Of a DNA stretch of 28,493 nt, positions 8,206-15,516 are shown piece after piece (the stretch's first letter is position 1; each line of letters starts with the position of its first letter). The translations under genes and the position numbers were made by a program. The notes below the pieces were generated by a model. That model did not search any database. It was not told where the DNA came from and saw only the letters and a list, made by a program, of their open reading frames with translations. Source of the stretch: Bacillota bacterium (GTDB lineage: Bacteria; Bacillota; Clostridia; Lachnospirales; Lachnospiraceae); NCBI GenBank assembly GCA_023437365.1, contig JAEZGK010000057.1, positions 1 to 28,493 of the forward strand. Direction: 5' to 3'.

Positions 8206-9138
8206 ATGGGAGAAAATAAACAAGGTTTTTTTAGTAAGTTAGTACATGGTTTATCAAAGACAAGAAACAGTATTGCACATGGAATTGATAATATTTTCAG
8301 CGGCTTTTCAAGTATTGACGATGATTTTTATGAAGAGCTGGAAGAAATACTAATTATGGCCGATTTAGGAATCAATACCACCACGGCAATTATTGAGGAT
8401 CTCCGGGAGAAGGTAAAGGAGAATAAGATTAAAGAACCTTCCCAGTGCCGCGAGCTGCTGATTAACAGTATGAAGGATCAGATGCGTCTTGGAGACACAG
8501 CCTATGAGTTTGAAAACCGCAAATCCGTCCTGTTATTGATTGGTGTCAACGGAGTAGGCAAGACTACCTCCGTTGGTAAGCTTGCCGGACAGCTGAAGGA
8601 TTCCGGTAAGAAGGTTATGGTTGCCGCCGCCGATACCTTCCGTGCGGCTGCGATCGAGCAGCTGACTGAGTGGGCACACAGAGCCGGTGTAGATATCATT
8701 GCTCAAAAGGAAGGCTCTGACCCTGCGGCAGTGATCTATGATGCAGTAACAGCCGCTAAGGCCAGAAATGTAGATGTACTCTTATGTGATACCGCGGGAC
8801 GTCTTCATAATAAGAAGAACCTGATGGAGGAGTTAAAGAAGATCGACCGAGTCATAGAAAGAGAATATCCCGAAGCATATCGTGAGACGTTGGTTGTGCT
8901 TGACGGTACCACCGGTCAGAATGCCCTGGCTCAGGCTAAGGAGTTTAACGAAGTAGCTGGCATTACCGGTATTGTATTGACAAAGCTGGACGGAACAGCA
9001 AAGGGCGGTATCGCTATAGCAATCCAGTCAGAGCTTGGAATTCCGGTAAAATACATCGGAATCGGAGAGAAGATCGATGATCTCCAGAAATTCGATGCGG
9101 ATGCATTTGTAAATGCACTGTTTTCAAAAACAGAATAA
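8206..9138 (+). CDS. ftsY: Signal recognition particle receptor FtsY
   Basis: FtsY is the GTPase that docks SRP-ribosome complexes at the membrane for co-translational insertion. The protein is 310 aa with a very short N-terminal A region, as in Firmicutes, then the N helical bundle and the G domain. G-domain motifs are visible: GVNGVGKT at 113-120, DTFRAAAIEQL, DTAGRLHNK and TKLDGTAKGG. The start is the ATG at 8206, with TGGAG at 8195-8199 placed six bases upstream; the ATG at 8194 overlaps that site and lacks one of its own. The 156-base gap from smc has an imperfect hairpin (TGCTATG with CATAGCA) but no T-tract. Confidence 0.97.
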   Translation: MGENKQGFFSKLVHGLSKTRNSIAHGIDNIFSGFSSIDDDFYEELEEILIMADLGINTTTAIIEDLREKVKENKIKEPSQCRELLINSMKDQMRLGDTAYEFENRKSVLLLIGVNGVGKTTSVGKLAGQLKDSGKKVMVAAADTFRAAAIEQLTEWAHRAGVDIIAQKEGSDPAAVIYDAVTAAKARNVDVLLCDTAGRLHNKKNLMEELKKIDRVIEREYPEAYRETLVVLDGTTGQNALAQAKEFNEVAGITGIVLTKLDGTAKGGIAIAIQSELGIPVKYIGIGEKIDDLQKFDADAFVNALFSKTE

Positions 9139-9152
9139 CGAAATATGAAAGA

Positions 9153-9193
9153 AGGATTTTACAGATTGCGGCTGCGCCAATCGGTAAAATCCT
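9153..9193 (+). other. Inverted repeat between ftsY and ilvA
   Basis: AGGATTTTAC (9153-9162) pairs perfectly with GTAAAATCCT (9184-9193). The 21-base interior can extend the stem through ATTG/CAAT. No T-tract follows, so termination is doubtful. It could be an operator or leader hairpin for the downstream threonine ammonia-lyase. Confidence 0.5.
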
Positions 9194-9246
9194 CTGCATA
9201 TATAAATATACTCGTGCGTATTAGCACAAAGATGGAGGGTACTACA

Positions 9247-10464
9247 ATGATGACACTGGATAAGTTTGAAGAAGCAACAGATGCGGTCAAGAAGGTCATT
9301 CTGCGTACAGAATTGGTATATAGTGATTACTTTTCCGATACGACAGGTAACAAGGTATACTTAAAGCCCGAGAATATGCAATTCACCGGTGCATATAAGG
9401 TGCGTGGTGCGTATTACAAGATCAGCACTCTGACAAAGGAAGAAAGAGAACGTGGTCTGATTACTGCCTCTGCGGGAAATCATGCGCAGGGAGTTGCCTA
9501 TGCAGCGAAGCTCTACAATGCGAAGGCTGTTATCGTCATGCCTTCCACCACACCCCTGATTAAGGTGAATCGGACCAAGAGCTATGGTGCAGAGGTAATT
9601 CTGTATGGTAATGTATACGATGAGGCTTGCCAGTATGCGATAGAGCTTTCTCAGGAGAAGGGTTATACCTTCATTCATCCCTTCAACGATGAGGTAGTTG
9701 CAACCGGTCAGGGAACCATCGCAATGGAAATTTTCAAGGATCTTCCGACAGTCGATATCATCCTGGCACCAATCGGCGGAGGCGGACTGCTCGCCGGTGT
9801 TGCCACCTTAGCAAAGATGCTGAACCCCAATGTCAAGGTCATCGGAGTGGAGCCTGCAGGAGCCGCCTGTATGAAGGAATCGCTAAAGGCCGGACATGTT
9901 GTTACACTGCCTCATGTGGATACCATCGCTGACGGCACCGCCGTGAAGACACCCGGAGATGTTGTGTTCCCGTACATACAGGAATATGTCGATGATATTA
10001 TCACAGTAGAGGATCAGGAGCTGATTGTCAATTTCCTTGATATCGTTGAAAATCATAAGATGGTGGTAGAGAACTCAGGTCTGCTTACCGTTGCGGCTTT
10101 AAAGCATTTAAATTGCAAGGACAAGAAGGTGGTCGCCATCCTAAGCGGCGGTAATATGGATATCATCACGGTATCCTCCATCGTTCAGCACGGATTAATT
10201 CAAAGAGGCCGTGTATTCACGGTGTCCGTATTGTTACCTGACAGACCCGGGGAATTGGTGAATGTGGCTTCCATTATTTCCAAATGCCAGGGTAATGTCA
10301 TCCGTCTCGACCATAATCAGTTTGTCAGCATCAACCGCAATGCCGCTGTGGAGCTTACCATCACCATGGAGACCTTTGGACACGAGCATAAGCAGGAAAT
10401 CGTTCAGGCCTTAATCGAGCACGGGTATAACCCGAAGTTATGCCAGCCAAGCAAGGTGTATTAA
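9247..10464 (+). CDS. ilvA: Threonine ammonia-lyase with C-terminal ACT domain
   Basis: This PLP enzyme deaminates threonine to 2-oxobutanoate, the first step toward isoleucine or an entry to threonine catabolism. The protein is 405 aa. The PLP lysine is in TGAYKVRGA (Lys51). The substrate loop SAGNHAQG and the phosphate-binding GGGGLLAG are intact. A C-terminal ACT domain from about 328 begins RVFTVSVLLPDRPGEL, the single-ACT architecture. One ACT domain of this kind can make the enzyme either feedback-controlled or catabolic, so ilvA versus tdcB is not decided. GGAGGG at 9234-9239 supports ATG 9247; ATG 9250 is adjacent and possible. No other branched-chain gene is nearby. Confidence 0.93.
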   Translation: MMTLDKFEEATDAVKKVILRTELVYSDYFSDTTGNKVYLKPENMQFTGAYKVRGAYYKISTLTKEERERGLITASAGNHAQGVAYAAKLYNAKAVIVMPSTTPLIKVNRTKSYGAEVILYGNVYDEACQYAIELSQEKGYTFIHPFNDEVVATGQGTIAMEIFKDLPTVDIILAPIGGGGLLAGVATLAKMLNPNVKVIGVEPAGAACMKESLKAGHVVTLPHVDTIADGTAVKTPGDVVFPYIQEYVDDIITVEDQELIVNFLDIVENHKMVVENSGLLTVAALKHLNCKDKKVVAILSGGNMDIITVSSIVQHGLIQRGRVFTVSVLLPDRPGELVNVASIISKCQGNVIRLDHNQFVSINRNAAVELTITMETFGHEHKQEIVQALIEHGYNPKLCQPSKVY

Positions 10465-10482
10465 GTACCTTCGTCTTTTTTT
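10453..10482 (+). terminator. Weak candidate terminator at the end of ilvA
   Basis: AAGGTG (10453-10458) pairs with TACCTT (10466-10471; one G-U pair). The sequence CG-TC-TTTTTTT follows. The 5' arm overlaps the last codons of ilvA. Confidence 0.45.
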
Positions 10483-10660
10483 ATATAATCAGCCGGAATT
10501 TTCGTGATTATTCCGATAGGCCTTAGAGTTTACAAATGCGCTTCTTACTGTTATAATTCGAATATATCTTTATATTCTACAGTTAAGCAATTTGTTCACT
10601 ATCTTGTATTTCCGGCCTATTTCCGGTAAAGCATCCTGCTAAGATATCCTAAGAAGAGCA

Positions 10661-10793
10661 TAGTTTTTATTAAAATGTGAAAAGCACCGTAGGTGCTTTT
10701 CGAGTAGATTATATTGCTATGCAAGCTCGCTAGCAAATAGCAATATAGTGTACTCGAAAAATACGCAACGTCTTTAACATTTCAATAAAAATA
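10661..10793. mobile_element. MITE-like palindromic element (about 130 bp) between ilvA and recA
   Basis: Terminal inverted repeats TTTTTATTAAAATGT (10664-10678) and its complement ending AATAAAAA (10777-10791) match at 14 of 15 positions and are flanked by TA on both sides (10661-10662 and 10792-10793). Inside are a perfect 10-bp hairpin GAAAAGCACC/GGTGCTTTTC (10679-10701) and a large nested stem: TTTTCGAGTA (10697-10706) with TACTCGAAAA (10751-10760), continued by TATATTGCTAT (10710-10720) with ATAGCAATATA (10737-10747). No ORF is present. A TA target duplication and long inverted repeats fit a non-autonomous mariner/IS630-like element, but family assignment is inference. The rest of the 495-base gap (10465-10660) shows only a small CGGAAT/ATTCCG hairpin. 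Confidence 0.65.
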
Positions 10794-10868
10794 ATTTGAT
10801 CACGGCATCGGATGTCCGGTATGTATGTTAGGATTGCTATATCCGGTCAGGCAGTAATGATTTATGTA

Positions 10869-10897
10869 TTGACATTGCATCGGAAATAAGTTAAGAT
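10869..10897 (+). promoter_or_regulatory. recA promoter
   Basis: A perfect -35 TTGACA (10869-10874) lies 17 bases before TAAGAT (10892-10897). It is the strongest promoter match in the core part of the window. Confidence 0.8.
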
Positions 10898-10903
10898 GAA
10901 ACA

Positions 10904-10917
10904 AGAACATTAGTTCG
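10904..10917 (+). promoter_or_regulatory. LexA (SOS) operator of recA
   Basis: AGAACATTAGTTCG matches the Firmicutes SOS box CGAAC-N4-GTTCG except at the first base. It starts seven bases after the -10 element, over the expected transcription start, where a bound LexA would block initiation. Confidence 0.85.
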
Positions 10918-10959
10918 TATTTTGGAGACTGAGCGTCTTCATAAAAAGGGAGATTGGAT

Positions 10960-11985
10960 ATGGCAAAGGATGATAAGATAAGAGCATTAGAATCTGCATT
11001 GGCACAGATTGAAAAGCAATATGGCAAGGGCTCAATCATGAAGCTTGGCGATACGAATGCCAATATGAATATTGAGACAGTACCGACCGGTTCCATCAGT
11101 TTGGATATCGCCCTCGGTCTTGGCGGAGTTCCCAAGGGAAGAATAATTGAGATTTACGGTCCTGAGTCCAGCGGTAAGACTACCGTTGCTCTGCATATGG
11201 TTGCAGAGGTACAAAAGAGAGGCGGTATTGCCGGCTTTATCGATGCAGAGCATGCGCTTGATCCCGTCTATGCGAAGAATATCGGTGTAGATATTGATAA
11301 TTTATATATATCACAGCCGGATAACGGCGAGCAGGCTTTGGAGATTACTGAGACTATGGTACGTTCCGGAGCAGTCGACATCATCATCGTTGACTCCGTT
11401 GCAGCTTTGGTTCCGAAGGCAGAAATTGACGGCGAGATGGGTGATTCCCATGTCGGTCTTCAGGCAAGGCTTATGTCCCAGGCACTGAGAAAGCTGACTG
11501 CCGTCATCAGCAAATCCAATTGTATCGTGGTATTTATTAACCAGCTCCGTGAGAAGGTTGGTGTTATGTTCGGTAATCCAGAGACTACTACCGGCGGACG
11601 TGCTTTAAAGTTCTATTCCTCCATTCGTCTGGATGTCAGAAGGATAGAAGCCTTAAAGCAGGGCGGTGATGTTGTAGGTAACAGAACCAGAATCAAAGTT
11701 GTTAAGAATAAGATCGCACCTCCTTTCAAAGAAGCGGAGTTCGATATCATGTTCGGTAAGGGGATTTCCAAGGAGGGTGATATTCTGGATCTTGCAGCAG
11801 AAGCTAATATCGTCATCAAGAGCGGTGCATGGTTTGCATATAACGACGCAAAGATTGGGCAGGGACGTGAGAATGCGAAGCAGTACCTGATGGATAATCC
11901 CGCCATCTGTGATGAGATCGAAGAAAAGGTACGTGAGAAGTATGCGCTACACCCGGCAAAGAATTACAATGAGAAGCTGGATTAG
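10960..11985 (+). CDS. recA: Recombinase RecA
   Basis: RecA forms filaments on single-stranded DNA, catalyses strand exchange and triggers LexA self-cleavage. The protein is 341 aa, typical. Walker A GPESSGKTT begins at residue 67, followed by FIDAEHALD, the Walker B-region strand IIIVDSVAALVPKAEI, and the DNA-binding loop 2 region with the NQLREKVGVMFGNPETTTGG motif. The short C-terminal tail lacks the long acidic end of the E. coli protein. ATG 10960 has GGGAG (10948-10952) seven bases upstream. Expression should be damage-induced through the LexA box described separately. recX follows after a structured gap. Confidence 0.98.
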   Translation: MAKDDKIRALESALAQIEKQYGKGSIMKLGDTNANMNIETVPTGSISLDIALGLGGVPKGRIIEIYGPESSGKTTVALHMVAEVQKRGGIAGFIDAEHALDPVYAKNIGVDIDNLYISQPDNGEQALEITETMVRSGAVDIIIVDSVAALVPKAEIDGEMGDSHVGLQARLMSQALRKLTAVISKSNCIVVFINQLREKVGVMFGNPETTTGGRALKFYSSIRLDVRRIEALKQGGDVVGNRTRIKVVKNKIAPPFKEAEFDIMFGKGISKEGDILDLAAEANIVIKSGAWFAYNDAKIGQGRENAKQYLMDNPAICDEIEEKVREKYALHPAKNYNEKLD

Positions 11986-12032
11986 GTAATTAAATTAATG
12001 CTACGGTGAACAACCGGATTGAATAAAAACAG

Positions 12033-12108
12033 AGCTGTCCTTGATAGAAATGGTGAACAGGATGCCGCTTAGCAAAGGCATCCGGGAACCGATCCCTCGG
12101 GGACAGCT
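12033..12108 (+). ncRNA. Candidate structured RNA element between recA and recX
   Basis: Three perfectly paired stems form a three-way junction. P1 is AGCTGTCC (12033-12040) with GGACAGCT (12101-12108). P2 is GGATGCC (12060-12066) with GGCATCC (12077-12083). P3 is GGGA (12084-12087) with TCCC (12093-12096), loop ACCGA. The joining strand 12041-12059 contains GGTGAACA, which also occurs in a small upstream hairpin CGGT-GAACA-ACCG. No T-tract follows P1, and the recX ribosome binding site lies about 22 bases further on. It does not match any riboswitch or ribozyme consensus I can recall. It may control recX expression or simply be a stable 5' leader. Confidence 0.45.
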
Positions 12109-12141
12109 TATTATTAAACCTGCAATGGAGTGGAGGTTCCT

Positions 12142-12744
12142 ATGCAAATTACTCGTCTGGAGGGAATAGAAGGTTCCAAGGTCAGAGTTTATATTGATGA
12201 GAGCTTTGCGTTTATTTTGACAGAGAGGGAGCTTGAGCGTTATCGTCTGAGGGAAGATATGGTCTTATCTATTGTTGAATATGAACGAATCCTTGAAGAG
12301 ACCATATATCACAGAGTACTGGATAAGGCAGTGAATATTCTCAAATTTGCCGATCGTTCGGAGCATGAATTAAGAAGAAAGCTTACACAGGCGGAATTTC
12401 CCGATGCCCTGATTGACCGCGCTGTTTCTTATGTCAAGATGTATGGATATCTGGATGACAAACGCTTTGCCTCAGCCTTTATCAGAAGCAGGATGAATAG
12501 AAAGAGCAAGCTGATGATTAAAAATGAGCTTATGCAAAAGGGAATATCAGATGAAATACTTGAGGAAGCATTATCTGAGGCCTATGCAGAGGAAGAGGAG
12601 GATGCCGAGCTGACAGCAATCAAAAAGGCGATTGCTAAGAAAGCCAAAGAACCGGAAGCCCTAACCTATGAAGATAAGCAGAAGCTAATTGCTTCCTTAT
12701 ATCGAAAAGGGTTTGATCTGGGAAAAATAAAGCAATGTTTATAG
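12142..12744 (+). CDS. recX: Regulatory protein RecX
   Basis: RecX binds RecA filaments and limits their activity. The protein is 200 aa, made of repeated three-helix units. Family stretches are visible: AVNILKFADRSEHELRRKL, YVKMYGYLDDKRFASAFI, and the C-terminal LIASLYRKGFDLGKIKQCL. The ATG at 12142 lies five bases after TGGAGG (12131-12136); a GTG at 12130 in the same frame overlaps that site and is rejected. Position right after recA is the common arrangement. A strong terminator ends the gene. Confidence 0.92.
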   Translation: MQITRLEGIEGSKVRVYIDESFAFILTERELERYRLREDMVLSIVEYERILEETIYHRVLDKAVNILKFADRSEHELRRKLTQAEFPDALIDRAVSYVKMYGYLDDKRFASAFIRSRMNRKSKLMIKNELMQKGISDEILEEALSEAYAEEEEDAELTAIKKAIAKKAKEPEALTYEDKQKLIASLYRKGFDLGKIKQCL

Positions 12745-12751
12745 TTTTTTC

Positions 12752-12796
12752 AATGCGGAGAATGCTTTGGTGAGAAGTATTTTCCGCATTTTTGTT
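12752..12796 (+). terminator. Rho-independent terminator after recX
   Basis: AATGCGGA (12752-12759) pairs with TCCGCATT (12783-12790). The stem continues inside with AATGCTT/AAGTATT. A TTTTTGTT tract follows. Confidence 0.88.
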
Positions 12797-12846
12797 ACAG
12801 GCTCGTAACCGCCAATAGTCCTTATGTCTGATTTGTACTATTTTTA

Positions 12847-12875
12847 TTGTAAAAAGGGTAAATATGGCTTAATAT
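12847..12875 (+). promoter_or_regulatory. Predicted promoter for the histidine kinase/regulator pair
   Basis: TTGTAA (12847-12852), a 17-base spacer, then TAATAT (12870-12875). The leader that follows contains a perfect hairpin TAGCTTG/CAAGCTA (12920-12926 and 12931-12937) shortly before the start codon. Confidence 0.45.
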
Positions 12876-12962
12876 AAAAGAGTGATGAATAAACTCTTAG
12901 AAAAACCTCATAGCAGCCTTAGCTTGCAGACAAGCTATTCATGTGAAAGGAACGAATAAAGT

Positions 12963-14705
12963 ATGCATTTTCAGTATATCCCGTATATTTGGCCACTGAT
13001 TATTTCTGCTGTAATCACCATATCGTTGTGCCTTTTTGCCCTGCTCAAACGAAGAAAATCGAAAGGGTTAACCAGCTTTATCATAAGTATGCTGGTAGTT
13101 ACCATATGGTCTATAAGCAATGCCTTCGAGATGTCAGGAACAGACCTCAAAACAAAGCTGTTCTGGGCAAATATACAGTATATTGCCTACTGTTATTCAC
13201 CAGTAACATTATTGTCTTTATGTATGGAATTTACCGGCTATGATAAATGGCTCCGCAATAAAAAAATATTATGGGCTGCAGTAGTACCTACCATCGTTTT
13301 AGCCCTTGTATGGACGGATAGTTTTCACGGTTTAGTAAGGTATCATATGAATTTGAAACACATCGGTAATTTTATTGTGATTACGAAAGAATATGGGCCT
13401 GTATTCTATGTTCATGCGTTATACTCCCATTTCCTTAATATATCCGCCGCGATCATTTTGATCAGAGAAGCTCTATTCCGGAAGACGATTTACAGAAAAC
13501 AGGTAATTGCGCTTTTGATCGGTGTAGGTCTGATTATATTTCCGAATATCCTATATATCACAGGTTTGAGCCCAATTAAAGAATTCGATATTACCCCAAT
13601 TTTCTTCGTCCCGGCAGGTTTCATTATTTACTATGGAATTTTTAGCTATAAAATGTTTGATTTAGTACCATTAGCACGTGCAACGGTGATTGAAACAATG
13701 ACAGCAGGAATGATGCTACTTGATTTACAAAACAGAGTGCTCGATCTGAATGCTGCTTTCGAAAAAATAGGTGGTATCTCTTCAAAAAGAGCATTAGGTA
13801 TGAGGGTAGAAGAAACCTGCAAGGAAATTCCTGAATTAGTGAAGGCTTGCACAGATGATACCGTAAGCTATTCAGAATTTACCGTTCAAACCAATGCTAT
13901 TTCCAGAATATATGAAGTGTGGCTTTCCCCTCTTACCAATAAACGAGGTATTCCATTAGGTAAATTAGCCGTAATCTATGATATTACAGAAAAGAAGCAG
14001 GCTCAGCAGATTTATTTAAAGCAGCAATGGACACAGGCTGTGAGTGAAGAAAGAGAACGATTAGCCAGGGATTTGCATGATAATCTCGGACAAATTCTAG
14101 GGTTTATTAATCTTCAGACTCAGGGAATCAGACAGGAGCTTTCCACGAATGCAGCTAAGGTTGACAACGTATTAATTGAGCTGAATAAGCTGATTAATGT
14201 TACGCAATCGGCACATACCGAGCTCAGGGAATATATCAGTAATATCAGAACCACCTCCTATCTGGAAAAAGACTATGCTTTGGCTATCAGAAGGAAATTA
14301 TCTGCATTTGAAGAGCAGTCAAAGGTGAAAGTGAAACTGAAGGTCAACGGAGAATTGAACGATGATAAATTAGATTGGAATATACGTATTCATGTGATAA
14401 ATATCTTGAATGAGGCTTTGAACAATATCAGAAAGCACGCAGAGGCAGAACTGGTGACAGTTACCTTCATACATACTACGGAGGAATTGTTTGTTTCTAT
14501 TGAGGATAACGGAAAGGGGTTTGAACCATTGAAGATACAGGATGCAAAAATCACCTTTGGTTTGGATATTATGAGAGAGCGTGCATCAGAAATAGGAGGA
14601 TGCATCAATATTAGTTCAAGTCTTGGGAAAGGAAGTCGGGTTGAGCTGAAGGTTCCGATCAAGGAGGAAAAGGGGAAAAATGAAAAAGAAACTAATGCTG
14701 GTTGA
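12963..14705 (+). CDS. Membrane sensor histidine kinase, multi-TM plus PAS, NarL-system type
   Basis: The protein has 580 aa. The N-terminal 230 residues form about seven hydrophobic segments, resembling the HisKA_7TM sensor region. A PAS-like domain spans about 235-345 (MTAGMMLLDLQNRVLDLNAA), ending in the typical AVIYDITEKKQAQ. The dimerisation/phospho-acceptor region is HisKA_3, with His372 in ERERLARDLHDNLGQILG. The HATPase domain has its N-box in LNEALNNIRKHAEA, then IEDNGKGFEP and GLDIMRERA. HisKA_3 kinases pair with NarL/FixJ regulators, and the next gene, overlapping by 26 bases, is one. The signal is unknown. The ATG at 12963 has only a GAAAGGA 11 bases upstream, a long spacing. Confidence 0.9.
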   Translation: MHFQYIPYIWPLIISAVITISLCLFALLKRRKSKGLTSFIISMLVVTIWSISNAFEMSGTDLKTKLFWANIQYIAYCYSPVTLLSLCMEFTGYDKWLRNKKILWAAVVPTIVLALVWTDSFHGLVRYHMNLKHIGNFIVITKEYGPVFYVHALYSHFLNISAAIILIREALFRKTIYRKQVIALLIGVGLIIFPNILYITGLSPIKEFDITPIFFVPAGFIIYYGIFSYKMFDLVPLARATVIETMTAGMMLLDLQNRVLDLNAAFEKIGGISSKRALGMRVEETCKEIPELVKACTDDTVSYSEFTVQTNAISRIYEVWLSPLTNKRGIPLGKLAVIYDITEKKQAQQIYLKQQWTQAVSEERERLARDLHDNLGQILGFINLQTQGIRQELSTNAAKVDNVLIELNKLINVTQSAHTELREYISNIRTTSYLEKDYALAIRRKLSAFEEQSKVKVKLKVNGELNDDKLDWNIRIHVINILNEALNNIRKHAEAELVTVTFIHTTEELFVSIEDNGKGFEPLKIQDAKITFGLDIMRERASEIGGCINISSSLGKGSRVELKVPIKEEKGKNEKETNAG

Positions 14706-15351
14706 TGATCATTCGTTATTTATTGAAGGTCTTAAATACCTTTTAGAAACCTATGGCTTTGACGTTGTCGGAAACGCAAAGGATGGTAGGATGGCAGTAA
14801 CTAAGGCAAGGATTCTAAAACCGGATATCATTTTAATGGATGTCAGAATGCCGGAATGCAACGGTTTGGAGGCATTAAAGCTGATAAAAGCTGAAATGCC
14901 CGAGGTCAAGATTATTATGCTGACTACCTCTGAGGACGATGCAGATTTGTTTAATGCAGTGAAGTATGGGGCATCAGGATATCTGCTGAAGGACACGGAG
15001 GCCAGAACACTGATCAATATGCTGCGTGATCTTGATCATGACGATCCCCTTCTTTCACCGGGTCTTGCGGCTAAAATTCTCAACGAATTCAGACGTAGCA
15101 GTATACAGGCGAATATGTCCTCACAGCAATCATCGGATGAAAAAAAAGAAAGTCTTACTGATCGGCAATTAGAGGTATTGGAGTTAGTAGCAGCAGGAAA
15201 CACCTATAAAGAAATCGGAGACTGCTTAGGACTGACAGAACGAACAGTAAAATACCATATGGGTAGAATCCTTGAAATATTGCATCTGGAAAACAGAGCG
15301 CAGGTGATTGCATATGCCAGTCGTAAGGGGCTGATTGACGAGAACATCTAA
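14680..15351 (+). CDS. Response regulator, NarL/FixJ family
   Basis: The protein has 223 aa. The receiver domain (1-120) has the acidic pair Asp9-Asp10, phospho-acceptor Asp54 in ILMDVRMPE, Thr82 or Thr83, and Lys104 in YLLKD. A linker rich in Ser and Gln precedes a LuxR-type helix-turn-helix (about 155-220) with SLTDRQLEVLELVAAGNTYKEIGDCLGLTERTVKYHM. It should bind DNA as a phosphorylated dimer. The gene overlaps its cognate kinase by 26 bases; an AAGGAGG lies inside the kinase reading frame before ATG 14680. Targets are unknown. The RiPP promoter starting 85 bases downstream is a natural candidate, but no operator can be shown. Confidence 0.93.
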   Translation: MKKKLMLVDDHSLFIEGLKYLLETYGFDVVGNAKDGRMAVTKARILKPDIILMDVRMPECNGLEALKLIKAEMPEVKIIMLTTSEDDADLFNAVKYGASGYLLKDTEARTLINMLRDLDHDDPLLSPGLAAKILNEFRRSSIQANMSSQQSSDEKKESLTDRQLEVLELVAAGNTYKEIGDCLGLTERTVKYHMGRILEILHLENRAQVIAYASRKGLIDENI

Positions 15352-15372
15352 ATAATGAATAAACACTGTCTT

Positions 15373-15416
15373 AAAGTACAGTCCCGGCTTTTTTCGGACT
15401 GTACTTTTATTTTTTG
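15373..15416 (+). terminator. Strong terminator after the response regulator
   Basis: A perfect 12-bp stem AAAGTACAGTCC (15373-15384) with GGACTGTACTTT (15396-15407) is followed by a T-rich tract. It separates the two-component genes from the RiPP locus and shows that the maturase does not start upstream of it. Confidence 0.92.
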
Positions 15417-15435
15417 TAGACTGTACCACGATACA

Positions 15436-15464
15436 TTGAGAGATTTTGTCAAAAGCTATATAAT
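15436..15464 (+). promoter_or_regulatory. Promoter of the RiPP maturase-precursor unit
   Basis: TTGAGA (15436-15441), exactly 17 bases, then a perfect TATAAT (15459-15464). The leader to the maturase start would be about 45 bases. Confidence 0.72.
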
Positions 15465-15516
15465 AATAGCAGATTATGACTGTAGGATGATAAATGAATA
15501 TGAAATAGAGGTACCG

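Noticed and set aside
12033..12108. Known riboswitch or self-cleaving ribozyme (fluoride, c-di-GMP, cobalamin, twister, hammerhead)
   Set aside because: The order of stems and the conserved bases of these classes, as far as I can recall them, do not match; kept only as an unassigned structure.
15355..15516. Longer N-terminus for the radical SAM maturase (ATG 15355 or 15487)
   Set aside because: The extension reads through a strong terminator and the predicted promoter; no ribosome binding site precedes either ATG at proper spacing.
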